Shown: positions 44,483-52,869 of the stretch, in pieces | How positions within the stretch are numbered: the stretch's first letter is position 1 | Layout of the letters: each line of letters begins with the position of its first letter | From: Anaerosalibacter massiliensis | GTDB lineage: Bacteria; Bacillota; Clostridia; Tissierellales; Sporanaerobacteraceae | Length of the DNA stretch: 64,000 bases | Assembly: GCA_000751555.1 (NCBI GenBank) | Contig: CCEZ01000049.1 | Span: forward strand, 124,001-188,000 | Direction: 5' to 3' | The notes under the pieces: generated by a model | Told to the model about the DNA's origin: nothing | Seen by the model: the letters and a program-made list of their open reading frames with translations, nothing else | Database searches by the model: none | Made by a program: the position numbers and the translations under genes

Positions 44483-45766
44483 TCAACTAATTCCGTGTGC
44501 AATTTGAGCTGAATTACAAAAATAACTTTTATTTTTATTTAAATTCAAAAGTCCCGGACAAATCAAACAATTTTCCTTCAATTTACAATCAGTACATTCT
44601 TTATCTAGTTTTAGACTTTCTCTTAAATTTATATTTGATATTAATTCATTCCATATATTTTTAAACTTTGAATTCTTTATATTTCCTGTTGATTCCCTAA
44701 TAAATTCACATACATTTACATTTCCATTATAATCAATCCAGCATTTAGACTTTAACGCTGTGCAAAAACTTTTTCTGGGCAAAAGTATATTATTATCTAT
44801 AAGCTTTTCTATTTCTAATTTATTTATATAAAAATCTTCATTAGATTTTTTATTAATGGTTGGATATACTATAGGATTAAAAACAATATCTAGATTATTA
44901 TTTTTACAAAACTCTCTAATGCTAGATATTTCTTGTATATTATAATTTGTAATATTACAAATTAGTCTTAAGGGTATATTAGTGTCCTTGATATTATTTA
45001 TACAGTTAATAACTTTACTAAAAGTACCACTATTTTTAGTAAAATCATCAAATATTTCTTCTCTAAAACTATGTATACTTATATCTAAACCTAATAATCC
45101 TTTTGATGAGATTTTATCTAACTCCATTATTTGCTTTTTAGTTAATGTACTTCCATTTGTTAATACTCTTATATAAAAATTGCTTTTTAAGGCATACTTG
45201 ACTATATCCATAAAGTTAGGGTGAAGAGTACACTCTCCTCCAGTAAGTGTTATGAACAATGTTCCCATTTCTTTTAATTGATCAATTAAACTAACCATTA
45301 AATTTAAATCTATATTTTTTATATTTACATCATTAGCTAAATCTACATAACAATATTTGCAATTAAGATTACAATTATTAGTTAATTCAATATCCACTTT
45401 TAGAGGTACTGTATTAATAATAGCCTTTTCCCATAAGCCTTTAAATTCAACAACATCTATATACTTATTCTTTATTTCAGTATGCTTATTTTCATCTCCA
45501 TATATTTTTATTAAAATATTTTTTTCAATTAATTTGTTTATAACTTTCATAACATCTTTCTCAATTAATTTATAACTTATATCATGAAATTTATTTTTTA
45601 TAGATTTAACAATCTCATCAAAGTCATAATTTTCTAACAACATATCCCATATCTGCACACTTATACCTTTGAGGGTCAATATTTCACCTTTTGAATTTAA
45701 TATATGATATTCATCTTTAATTTTACAAAATGCTATTTTAGGATTAATGTTAATTTTATAATTCAT
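44483..45766 (-). CDS. radical SAM/SPASM peptide maturase with N-terminal PqqD-like domain (third enzyme)
   Basis: A 427-residue enzyme. Residues 1-90 form a PqqD-like RRE (GEILTLKGISVQIWDMLLENYD, then EKDVMKVINKLIEKNILI). The radical SAM cluster cysteines are C132-x3-C136-x2-C139 (NNCNLNCKYCYVD), followed by TLTGGECTLHPNF. The C-terminal SPASM region has CWIDYNGNVNVCEF and CTDCKLKENCLICPG. It overlaps the second enzyme gene by 4 bases and is the last of three tandem paralogues. Likely forms carbon-sulfur, carbon-carbon or similar crosslinks in the precursor; the bond type cannot be told. Confidence 0.9.
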   Translation of the reverse strand: MNYKININPKIAFCKIKDEYHILNSKGEILTLKGISVQIWDMLLENYDFDEIVKSIKNKFHDISYKLIEKDVMKVINKLIEKNILIKIYGDENKHTEIKNKYIDVVEFKGLWEKAIINTVPLKVDIELTNNCNLNCKYCYVDLANDVNIKNIDLNLMVSLIDQLKEMGTLFITLTGGECTLHPNFMDIVKYALKSNFYIRVLTNGSTLTKKQIMELDKISSKGLLGLDISIHSFREEIFDDFTKNSGTFSKVINCINNIKDTNIPLRLICNITNYNIQEISSIREFCKNNNLDIVFNPIVYPTINKKSNEDFYINKLEIEKLIDNNILLPRKSFCTALKSKCWIDYNGNVNVCEFIRESTGNIKNSKFKNIWNELISNINLRESLKLDKECTDCKLKENCLICPGLLNLNKNKSYFCNSAQIAHGIS

Positions 45767-46998
45767 TCATTGATCATCTCCTTTTTACAAACATTAGCAA
45801 TCATACAATCAAAAGGATTAATATCTTTAAAATTATTCTTTTCGTAATAACTTATTACAGGACATCTTGGACAATTATCTTCTTTATCACATTCTCTACA
45901 ATAAGAAGGCTGTTCAAACATTTTTTGAATGTTTTTAGTTTTATTATTATTTAGAATTTGCTTTATTGTATATTGGCATATATCTCCTAGTTCTTTATGA
46001 TAAAAAGTACATGGATATACTTTTCCTTCTGGTGAAACTATAATCTTAGTTTTTCCTGCACCACAAGGATCCTTTTGGGGCTTATAATTTTTATATTGTA
46101 CTAAATATTCTATTTGCTTTTCTGTTAATCGCAACTTTAAAGGCTCAAGAGAACCATCTGTAGTTGGATATAACAATGGACTTCTATTAACATGTACTCC
46201 TAGTTCTTTTGCTAATTTATCGTAATCATCAATTCCGTCAAAATTCTTCTTAGTTACTACATACCTAATAGTAACAGGAATATTGTATTTTTTAAGTAAT
46301 TTAATCCCATTTATAGCTTCTGTATAAGAACCTTTTCTTCTTGTAAATTCATCATGTATCCTATAATCATGACTGTGTAAAGTTATGGCAACATTAATAG
46401 GTCTAATATTGCTTAAACTTCGTGCTATATCATCTGTTAACAATGTTCCATTAGTTTGTAAGGTAATATAAAATTTTTTTTCATTACCATATCTCAATAT
46501 TTCTAATAAATCATTTCTTAATAAAGGTTCTCCACCAGTTATACTCAAATGCATAGCTCCTAGTTTATAACTTTCATCTATTATTTCTTTAATTTTTTCT
46601 GTTGAAAGCAAATCATTTTCTTTATACTCTCCATTATAACAATATTGACATTTATTATTACAATTATATGTTAATTCTAAAACAACTTTGTATAAAAAAT
46701 CAATCTTATCATAAAAATGACTTAATATGGGTTGATTTATGTTTCTTTGCTTTATAATATTATTTTTTTCCAACTTATTTAGAGTTTTTTCTACATCAAT
46801 TTCAATAATTGATCTTTCTACATCTTTATATTTTTTTGCTATTAGTTTTATAATTTTTTCTTTAGAATAACCCTTAATCACATAATTCCATATATCTACA
46901 CCTACTCCATCTATAATAATACTATTCTCTTCACTTAATATAAATACATTATTATTTTTTTCTCTGTAAACTATTGATTGATTAATTGCGTAATTCAT
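45763..46998 (-). CDS. radical SAM/SPASM peptide maturase with N-terminal PqqD-like domain (second enzyme)
   Basis: A 411-residue enzyme of the same build. RRE-like residues 1-85 (NSIIIDGVGVDIWNYVIKGYSKEKI). SAM cluster C113-x3-C117-x2-C120 (YNCNNKCQYCYNGEY), then SITGGEPLLRNDLLEI. SPASM region with CGAGKTKIIVSPEGKVYPCTF and CRECDKEDNCPRCPV, with a further cysteine in NPFDCMIANVC. It is the middle of three tandem genes, 20 bases after the first and overlapping the third by 4 bases. Acts on the precursor through its own RRE. Confidence 0.9.
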   Translation of the reverse strand: MNYAINQSIVYREKNNNVFILSEENSIIIDGVGVDIWNYVIKGYSKEKIIKLIAKKYKDVERSIIEIDVEKTLNKLEKNNIIKQRNINQPILSHFYDKIDFLYKVVLELTYNCNNKCQYCYNGEYKENDLLSTEKIKEIIDESYKLGAMHLSITGGEPLLRNDLLEILRYGNEKKFYITLQTNGTLLTDDIARSLSNIRPINVAITLHSHDYRIHDEFTRRKGSYTEAINGIKLLKKYNIPVTIRYVVTKKNFDGIDDYDKLAKELGVHVNRSPLLYPTTDGSLEPLKLRLTEKQIEYLVQYKNYKPQKDPCGAGKTKIIVSPEGKVYPCTFYHKELGDICQYTIKQILNNNKTKNIQKMFEQPSYCRECDKEDNCPRCPVISYYEKNNFKDINPFDCMIANVCKKEMINE

Positions 46999-47018
46999 AA
47001 TCTTACCACCTCACTAGA

Positions 47019-48335
47019 TTAAATATATTTAGATAGATAGAATGATTCAGCTTCCCATTTTGAAGTTTCAGAACAACTGTTGGGACTTCCATTTTCTATC
47101 TTAGCTACACCAGGACATCTATGACAATTAATATTATATTTACATTCTTTACATTCAACGGGTTCAACATAAAAATCTTTATACCATTTCGATCTGTTTT
47201 TAACTAGCTTATCCCAAATATCTTTAATTTTATCTTCTTTTATATTACCAATAATATCATTAACGAATAAACAAGGCTGTACAGTTCCATCACTATTAAT
47301 TTGTAATTTATTTCCTATTGTACATTCTAGGGGCTGTAGTTTATATTTATTTTCTATAATGAATTTTGTTAGCTGTGTAGAAGTGAGACGCCATTTTTTA
47401 GGACTTAATTTACCATTTATCTGAGGTATAATCCTTGTACTAATACCTAACGGTACATTTAACTCTTTGCCTAATTTTTTTACTAATTCTAAATCCTTAA
47501 CACTATCTTTAGTGACTGTCCAAGAAATTTCTATTGGTATACCAGCTTTTTTACACTTCAATATATTTGCCTTTAATTTTTCAAAAGAACCATTAACCCC
47601 AACAAAAAAATCATGTGTGTCTGAATTTCCTCCATGTAAACTAAACGTCATTTTTCTTAAATTGAATCTTTTCAATCTATTTATAATCTTATCATCTAAT
47701 AAAGTTCCATTAGTTACTATAGATACTGCAAATTTTTTCTTGTAAGCATAATTTAAAATATCTAAAAAATAAGGATGAATGAATGGCTCCCCACCTGTAA
47801 TCCTTAGATAAAATACTCCCATTTCATCAAGTTGATCAAGCATATCTATAATTTCATTAAATGTAAGTTCCTCACTACTGTTATTTTTATATTGATCGGC
47901 TGCATAACAATGTTTACACTTTAAATTACATTTATAAGTTACATGAAAATCTACATTTATAGGTATGTTTTGTTTATGCCCCTTCTTGAATATATCTGTT
48001 TCTGTTTTTACACCACACGCTAAATTTTCTTTCGTTCCACATGAAACTATCTCTTTAGTTTTATTGTTATACTCTAGAATTCTTAATTTTATAAGTTTAT
48101 TTATTAATGCGTAAACATCCCTTTCTATTGTTTTTTTTGATACTTTATACCTGTTTTGTAATATATTAACTATATCTTGTAATTCTTTCTGTTTATAAAT
48201 CAAGTCAAATATTTCAGAAGATAAGTTTTCTAATCTATAATCTTTATCATAATTTGTATTTATATAATAATCATTTTTTATTTTTTTAAAAGTAACTTTA
48301 TCACTTATTCTTAAAATATCTTTATCCAATATCAA
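47019..48335 (-). CDS. radical SAM/SPASM peptide maturase with N-terminal PqqD-like domain (first enzyme)
   Basis: A 438-residue enzyme, first of the tandem set. RRE-like residues 1-90 (RLENLSSEIFDLIYKQKELQDI; RDVYALINKLIKLRILEY), a linker with two extra cysteines (VSCGTKENLACGV), then SAM cluster C-x3-C-x2-C in TYKCNLKCKHCYAADQ and RITGGEPFIHPYFL. SPASM region with CTIGNKLQINSDGTVQPCLF and CKECKYNINCHRCPG. TTG at 48335 or GTG at 48338 is the start; AAGGGG precedes both. A single transcript with the next two genes is likely. Confidence 0.9.
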   Translation of the reverse strand: MILDKDILRISDKVTFKKIKNDYYINTNYDKDYRLENLSSEIFDLIYKQKELQDIVNILQNRYKVSKKTIERDVYALINKLIKLRILEYNNKTKEIVSCGTKENLACGVKTETDIFKKGHKQNIPINVDFHVTYKCNLKCKHCYAADQYKNNSSEELTFNEIIDMLDQLDEMGVFYLRITGGEPFIHPYFLDILNYAYKKKFAVSIVTNGTLLDDKIINRLKRFNLRKMTFSLHGGNSDTHDFFVGVNGSFEKLKANILKCKKAGIPIEISWTVTKDSVKDLELVKKLGKELNVPLGISTRIIPQINGKLSPKKWRLTSTQLTKFIIENKYKLQPLECTIGNKLQINSDGTVQPCLFVNDIIGNIKEDKIKDIWDKLVKNRSKWYKDFYVEPVECKECKYNINCHRCPGVAKIENGSPNSCSETSKWEAESFYLSKYI

Positions 48336-48338
48336 CAC

Positions 48339-49150
48339 ACCCCTTAAATATCAATATATGCAATAATATTAAGAAAATTAAAAATCGTATGAATATTATT
48401 TCTAAAAATCCATTCCATTTATATTACACATTTCAGCCAGTATTGACCTATGTCAATTATTATACTAACACTAGTATCTATTATATTTCTTTAGATCCAT
48501 GTTTTTTCAACCTAATTTAAATCAAGATATATAATAACGTGTATTTATTATATATCTATTATACAACTATATATAGAAATATTTCAATATGAATTTTCCT
48601 ATTTTTTCCTACATTTGTTTCCATGTTTTTTTATAAAAAACATTATTTATATAATAACTAACTTTCACTCCCAAATTATCACAATTTTTTTACACACATA
48701 TAGAGGGAAAAACAAATAATTATTTTAAGATTTAACAAATTAAAATATGCTTCAGATAGATATTGAGATATAAGATATAAGAGATGAGAGATTTACAATA
48801 GAAAATGGTTGAAATAATCCACTATTTATAAAAACATAAATTGAGAATAAAACTGGAATCTAGTTTTTAGGATTTCTTGAGGAAGGGGAATTGTAATCAT
48901 TTTTATGACCTAACAAACTTTCTAATTACCAATTATTTAAATGAGTTGTAAAAATACAAACTTAGTAATAAGAAAATATTTATTGGAAATTTGATGCGAG
49001 ATCTCTGTTAACCCTTAATCTCAATTTATTTTAAAATAGAGAGCTAACTTATGCTCTCTTCAAGTTGTTTAGAAATAAAGAAAATGACAACAAAAATGCA
49101 AAATAATTTAAAATATCTCCAATATCATATTATGTAAACCTATTTAAAGA
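48339..49150. other. 812-base AT-rich gap upstream of the radical SAM genes
   Basis: I see no convincing gene or ribosome binding site here. Near 49039-49063 the minus strand has AGAGAGC, 8-base loop, GCTCTCT then ATTTTAAAAT, a possible terminator. The promoter of the radical SAM operon must lie within the 200 bases before 48338 but I cannot mark it safely. Confidence 0.5.
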
Positions 49151-49791
49151 ATCGGGTAGGAGGTAAATAATTATTTTATTTACCGACCTCCCACACCACC
49201 GTACGTACGGTTCTCGTATACGGCGGTTTCATAGTTTACACTCTAATTGATGGTGTTGATGTCATCCTTTTCAATTATCCTTGAAACACTCTGCCCATTT
49301 CCGTGTTCTTTGTGTTCCACACTATCTCCACGGCTGATGATGGTGTCATTATTCTGTTTTCTGCATTCGATCGTGTTCTCAGTAATTCTCATTGACTTCA
49401 TCTCCTATGATTTAGTCCTTCCCATGAAACCTAGGTTTTCATGGTACTATGACTTCTGCTGACTTCTCATGACAAATCTTGTTTCAACCAAGGTTCATAC
49501 TCTGTTTCCCCTTGTCCATGAGACCTCCCTGGGTAAGAGCAACAACCTTCCTCCCATGTAGCTGCCATATTTACTGTTTAGAGTTTGGGTAGTATTGGAC
49601 TTTGTTTTGTATAGCAAACTCATCCGCTCTAAATCAGCCTGATATGGTTTCTGTTCGTCAGTTCGGGATTTTGCCTCTGGCTTCCTTCAGATTCCACCTC
49701 ACGGTGAACACCCTTGCCTTTGGCTAACGGTTCCTACTACCAAGACCGTAGTGGACTTTCACCACCAAGTTATTACCCATGCCAGGCACAC
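49151..49791 (-). mobile_element. group II intron lacking its reverse-transcriptase ORF
   Basis: The minus strand begins GTGTGCCTGGCATGGGTAAT at 49791, close to the group II 5' consensus GTGYG, and continues with domain I text (TTGGTGGTGAAAGTCCACTA). It ends with a domain V/VI-like stem: CCGCCGTATACGAGAACCG, TACGTACGGTGGTGTGGGAG, a branch-point stem GGTCGGTAAAT...ATTTACC and a 3' end at CCTACCCGAT. No intron protein gene is inside, so it is an ORF-deleted form. Short reading frames in this stretch are not genes. Confidence 0.8.
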
Positions 49792-49792
49792 T

Positions 49793-49826
49793 ATAAAAAC
49801 CTTACAATCATTGAGACTGTAAGGTT
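49793..49826 (-). terminator. terminator of the redox operon, directly abutting the intron
   Basis: AACCTTACA, 11-base loop, TGTAAGGTT, then TTTTTAT on the minus strand. The intron 5' end begins only a few bases after the T-run, a position typical of group IIC introns. Confidence 0.88.
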
Positions 49827-49921
49827 TAAACTTGGTACACTTTCAAAAGTTTGAACCATAGACCCACTAATTAAGAGCGTAAAAATCTTAACCAGTGTCT
49901 TATATATTGTTTTCCCTTTAG

Positions 49922-50236
49922 CTAAATATAATTAACTAATATTTTCTCAATATCAGATTTAGACTTAAATCCAACAGAAGTTTCTACAGATTTGCCATCT
50001 TTAAATATCATTATAGTTGGTATACTTAATATTCTAAATTCTTGAGATGTTTCTAGATTTTCATCTACATTTACCTTAACAAATTTTATCTTCCCAGAAT
50101 ATTGTTTACTTAGTTCTTCCATTACAGGACCAACTGCTTTACAAGGTCCACACCATGGTGCCCAAAAATCTACTACTACTGGCATATCACTTTCTATAAC
50201 TTCCTTCTCAAATAAACTATCATTTATTTCTTTCAT
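49922..50236 (-). CDS. trxA: thioredoxin
   Basis: A 104-residue thioredoxin with the active site FWAPWCGPCKAVGPVM, cis-proline block LSIPTIMIFKDGK and normal length. Reduces protein disulfides in the cytoplasm. Last gene of a minus-strand operon with an HxlR regulator and a CcdA-TlpA fusion, which moves reducing power across the membrane; start lies immediately after the preceding small membrane gene (stop and start adjoin). Confidence 0.95.
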   Translation of the reverse strand: MKEINDSLFEKEVIESDMPVVVDFWAPWCGPCKAVGPVMEELSKQYSGKIKFVKVNVDENLETSQEFRILSIPTIMIFKDGKSVETSVGFKSKSDIEKILVNYI

Positions 50237-50470
50237 CTAATTCATCTCCTTATTTCTTTTTTTCTCTTTAAAATCATATATAGTGTATAGTATTAATGAT
50301 ATGATAAACATAGATATTGCTAAGTACATTATTGTACGATTTTCATTTACAGGACATACCCCTGGAGGCAATCCTTTTCTATTTATATAAATCTGGTATA
50401 AACCATAAGCTGCTACTAAAACTCCTGTGTAAAAAATACAATTTCCTATTTTTTCTAGACTTTTCTTCAT
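50237..50470 (-). CDS. small two-helix membrane protein of the redox operon
   Basis: A 77-residue protein with two membrane helices (about residues 9-28 and 46-65) joined by KGLPPGVCPVNENRT, a polar loop with one cysteine. The loop text looks conserved in clostridial thioredoxin-linked operons, but I cannot name the family. Located between the HxlR gene (3 bases downstream of it) and trxA, which suggests a role in handling thiols or sensing at the membrane. The cysteine could receive electrons from CcdA; speculative. Confidence 0.65.
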   Translation of the reverse strand: MKKSLEKIGNCIFYTGVLVAAYGLYQIYINRKGLPPGVCPVNENRTIMYLAISMFIISLILYTIYDFKEKKRNKEMN

Positions 50471-50473
50471 ATA

Positions 50474-50899
50474 TTATTCACTTTCCTTTGCTACCAAGTC
50501 GTCAACATATTCGCCACAGTTTTCACAGTAATATTTAATTTGTACTGAATTTCCACATTTCTCATGACAAACTGTTTTATTGCAATTTTTTAAGTACTTA
50601 TGTGCCCAAAGTATCATTGAATTGAATACATGGTTAAAATCTTTCCCTTTCTCTGTTATTATATATTTATACCTAGGTGGATGTTCATTATATAGTTCTG
50701 AATATATAAGCCCATTTTCCTCAAGTAATTTTATCCTATTAGAAAGCACATTTGTAGGAATTGCTTCTAAAGCCTCTTCTAACTCTTTAAAAGTATTTTT
50801 ATTTTTATATATTCTATGAAGAACTAATATAGTCCATCTATCTCCTAGTATATTAAGAGTTTGAGCTAAATTACATTCTAAATCATAAGTAACCTTCAA
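50474..50899 (-). CDS. HxlR-family redox-type regulator with extra cysteines
   Basis: A 141-residue winged-helix regulator: ECNLAQTLNILGDRWTILVLHRIYK, FKELEEALEAIPTNVLSNRIKLLEENGLI and YSELYNEHPPRYKYIITEKGKDF. The conserved N-terminal cysteine (C9) is the position that senses oxidants or electrophiles in YodB/HypR-type members. Unusually, the C-terminal tail adds a ribbon-like CNKTVCHEKC and YYCENCGEY, which might bind zinc. It probably controls its own operon through the palindrome at 52223-52254. Confidence 0.85.
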   Translation of the reverse strand: MKVTYDLECNLAQTLNILGDRWTILVLHRIYKNKNTFKELEEALEAIPTNVLSNRIKLLEENGLIYSELYNEHPPRYKYIITEKGKDFNHVFNSMILWAHKYLKNCNKTVCHEKCGNSVQIKYYCENCGEYVDDLVAKESE

Positions 50900-50946
50900 A
50901 ATACCATCTCCTTTAATACTTATATGGATAATACAAATAATAGTTT

Positions 50947-52197
50947 TTATTTAGCATTATTTATAAGGGCTTCCATATCTTCCTTATCCATGGCTCCAGG
51001 AACAAAATCCTTTATATTTCCATTCTTATCTATTATGAAAGTACTCGGGAAAGCTTGTATGTTGTATTCTACCATTATTTCACCAGTATCATCAAATACT
51101 ACTGGATATGTGTATCCTTCACTTTTTAAAAAATTAGTTATTTCTTTTTCAGAACCTTCTCTTCCTAAATTTGGACCTGCTACACCTAATATTATAACAT
51201 CTTCAGCATTTTCATTGTTTTCTTTATAAATTGCTTCAATATCAGGCATTTCTATTCTACAAGGTGGACACCATGTAGCCCAGAAATTTAAAAATATAAC
51301 CTTACCTTTATAATCACTTAAAGTATGGGTTTCACCATATTGATCGACGAGAGTAAAATCAGGTGCTAACATTTCATCTTCTTTATCTAGATTTTCTTCA
51401 TTTTTTGAATCTTCATCCACTTCTCCTGTAGAAATATTTTGATTATCGTTATTATCATTAACTTTTTCACTGTACTCTTTTGGATTTTCTTCAGATTTCT
51501 TAAAATATCCTGCTATTTTATCTGTTCCTCCCAAAGTCATAATCAAGCCAGTTATTAAAAGAATAGTTCCTCCAATTTTTTGTATTGTTTTCATATGAAG
51601 TTTTACTTTATCAACATATTTAAATAATTTATCATAAAATATCGCAATGATAATAAATGGTAATGTAAATCCAATAGTATATATTAGAATTAATAAATTG
51701 CCCATAAGAGCACTATCAGAATTTGATGCCATTATAAGGGCCGATGCAAGCATAGGGCCAATACATGGACTCCATCCAAAGCTAAAGGTAAATCCAAGTA
51801 AATAAGCAGTCCAAGGCTTCATCTCATTTACTTCAAGATTAAACTTTTTCTCTTTTTGAAGAAATGGCAAGTTCAAATACCCCATATAGAAAAGTCCCAT
51901 AATGATTATCAGAATCCCACCTATGGTACTTAAAATTTCCTTGTTAGTTGTAAAAAATTGATTAAGTATATTTATTGAAGAACCCAATATAAAAAAGGTT
52001 GTAGATATTCCTAATATAAATAAAATAGTATTTTTTATTAATGGACTATTTTTCAAACTAACTTCTCCATCTTTTAAATTTTTTACACTACTACCTGACA
52101 ATATAGCTAAATATATAGGTAGAATTGAGAGTACGCAAGGTGAAAATAAGGAAAGTATTCCTTCTAGAAATACTACAAGCAAATTCATATGTTCCAT
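50947..52197 (-). CDS. CcdA-TlpA fusion: cytochrome-c-biogenesis-type thiol carrier with thioredoxin domain
   Basis: A 416-residue fusion. Residues 1-220 are a CcdA-like six-helix membrane domain with the redox cysteines in LSLFSPCVLSILPIY and GFSWSPCIGPM (seen as FSFGWSPCIGPM). An acidic low-complexity linker follows (NDNNDNQNISTGEVDEDSKN). The C-terminal domain is TlpA/ResA-like with FWATWCPPCRIEMPDIEAI. The protein passes electrons from cytoplasmic thioredoxin to extracellular partners. Start at 52197 has GGGAGG upstream. First gene of the redox operon, and the palindromic operator is only about 30 bases upstream. Confidence 0.93.
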   Translation of the reverse strand: MEHMNLLVVFLEGILSLFSPCVLSILPIYLAILSGSSVKNLKDGEVSLKNSPLIKNTILFILGISTTFFILGSSINILNQFFTTNKEILSTIGGILIIIMGLFYMGYLNLPFLQKEKKFNLEVNEMKPWTAYLLGFTFSFGWSPCIGPMLASALIMASNSDSALMGNLLILIYTIGFTLPFIIIAIFYDKLFKYVDKVKLHMKTIQKIGGTILLITGLIMTLGGTDKIAGYFKKSEENPKEYSEKVNDNNDNQNISTGEVDEDSKNEENLDKEDEMLAPDFTLVDQYGETHTLSDYKGKVIFLNFWATWCPPCRIEMPDIEAIYKENNENAEDVIILGVAGPNLGREGSEKEITNFLKSEGYTYPVVFDDTGEIMVEYNIQAFPSTFIIDKNGNIKDFVPGAMDKEDMEALINNAK

Positions 52198-52222
52198 ATT
52201 TAGACTTCCTCCCTTCTGTTTT

Positions 52223-52283
52223 GAAAGTAACTTTATTTTCAAAAGTTACTTTTCATTATAAATACATTATATAATTAAGTCAA
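52223..52283 (-). promoter_or_regulatory. promoter and operator of the ccdA-tlpA/hxlR/trxA operon
   Basis: Minus strand: TTGACT at 52283-52278, 17-base spacer, TATAAT at 52260-52255. Just downstream lie 11-base perfect inverted arms AAAGTTACTTT (52242-52252) and AAAGTAACTTT (52224-52234), spanning the likely transcription start. HxlR proteins bind such repeats, and an HxlR gene is in the operon, so autorepression is the simplest reading. Confidence 0.75.
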
Positions 52284-52400
52284 CGGTTTTATTAAATAAA
52301 AATATTATCTACCATTATAATCCTAGTATATTTTCCAAAAATCCTGCTTAAACTTATTTATGTAAGTATATTTATATTAATTTTTAGGAGGGAATTTATA

Positions 52401-52841
52401 ATGTTTGATGTTACACCTTTTAGAAAAAATAATTTAGGTAAGGGAGAAAATTTTGTTCCATCTTATTTCAGAGATTTTTTTGATGATGATTTTTTCTCTT
52501 TAAGAAACTATCTACAAGGAAACTTAAAAGTTGATTTGAAAGAAACAAGCGAAAATTATTTAATAGATGCAGATTTACCTGGAATTAAAAAAGAAGATAT
52601 AAATATAGATTTTCATAACAACTATTTAGTTATTAGTGCCAAGAGAAATGAATCTACTGAAGATAAAAAGGAAAACTATATTAGACGTGAAAGGCATTAT
52701 GGAGAATTCAAAAGAAGTTTTTATATAGATAATGTAGATGAAAGCAAAATATCTGCCTCATTTAATGATGGTGTCCTAAAAATTATTCTTCCAAAGATAA
52801 ATAATGGTGATGATAAAAAAAGAAAAATCAATATAGACTAA
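52401..52841 (+). CDS. Hsp20/small heat-shock protein
   Basis: A 146-residue alpha-crystallin-domain chaperone: SENYLIDADLPGIKKEDINIDFHNNYLVISAKR, then RRERHYGEFKRSFYIDNVDESKISASFNDGVLKIILPK. It holds unfolded proteins during heat or solvent stress. It has a GGAGGG site and no visible CIRCE element upstream. Divergent from the ccdA-tlpA operon; the shared 150-base region holds both promoters. Confidence 0.95.
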   Translation: MFDVTPFRKNNLGKGENFVPSYFRDFFDDDFFSLRNYLQGNLKVDLKETSENYLIDADLPGIKKEDINIDFHNNYLVISAKRNESTEDKKENYIRRERHYGEFKRSFYIDNVDESKISASFNDGVLKIILPKINNGDDKKRKINID

Positions 52842-52861
52842 TATTGTAAAATATTAGTCTA
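52834..52861. terminator. terminator between hsp20 and the oxidoreductase gene
   Basis: TAGACTAATATT, 4-base loop, AATATTAGTCTA perfect stem overlapping the hsp20 stop, followed by an AT-rich tail on both sides. Confidence 0.8.
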
Positions 52862-52869
52862 TTAAAATT

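Noticed and set aside
48339-49150. Additional precursor upstream of the radical SAM genes
   Set aside because: No ribosome site followed by a peptide-length frame is visible; the stretch looks non-coding.
49247-49462. 71-residue plus-strand reading frame
   Set aside because: It lies inside the group II intron RNA on the opposite strand and has no ribosome binding site or protein-like pattern.
49151-49791. A second riboswitch or ribosomal leader
   Set aside because: The 5' GTGTG start and the domain V/VI-like 3' stem fit a group II intron better.
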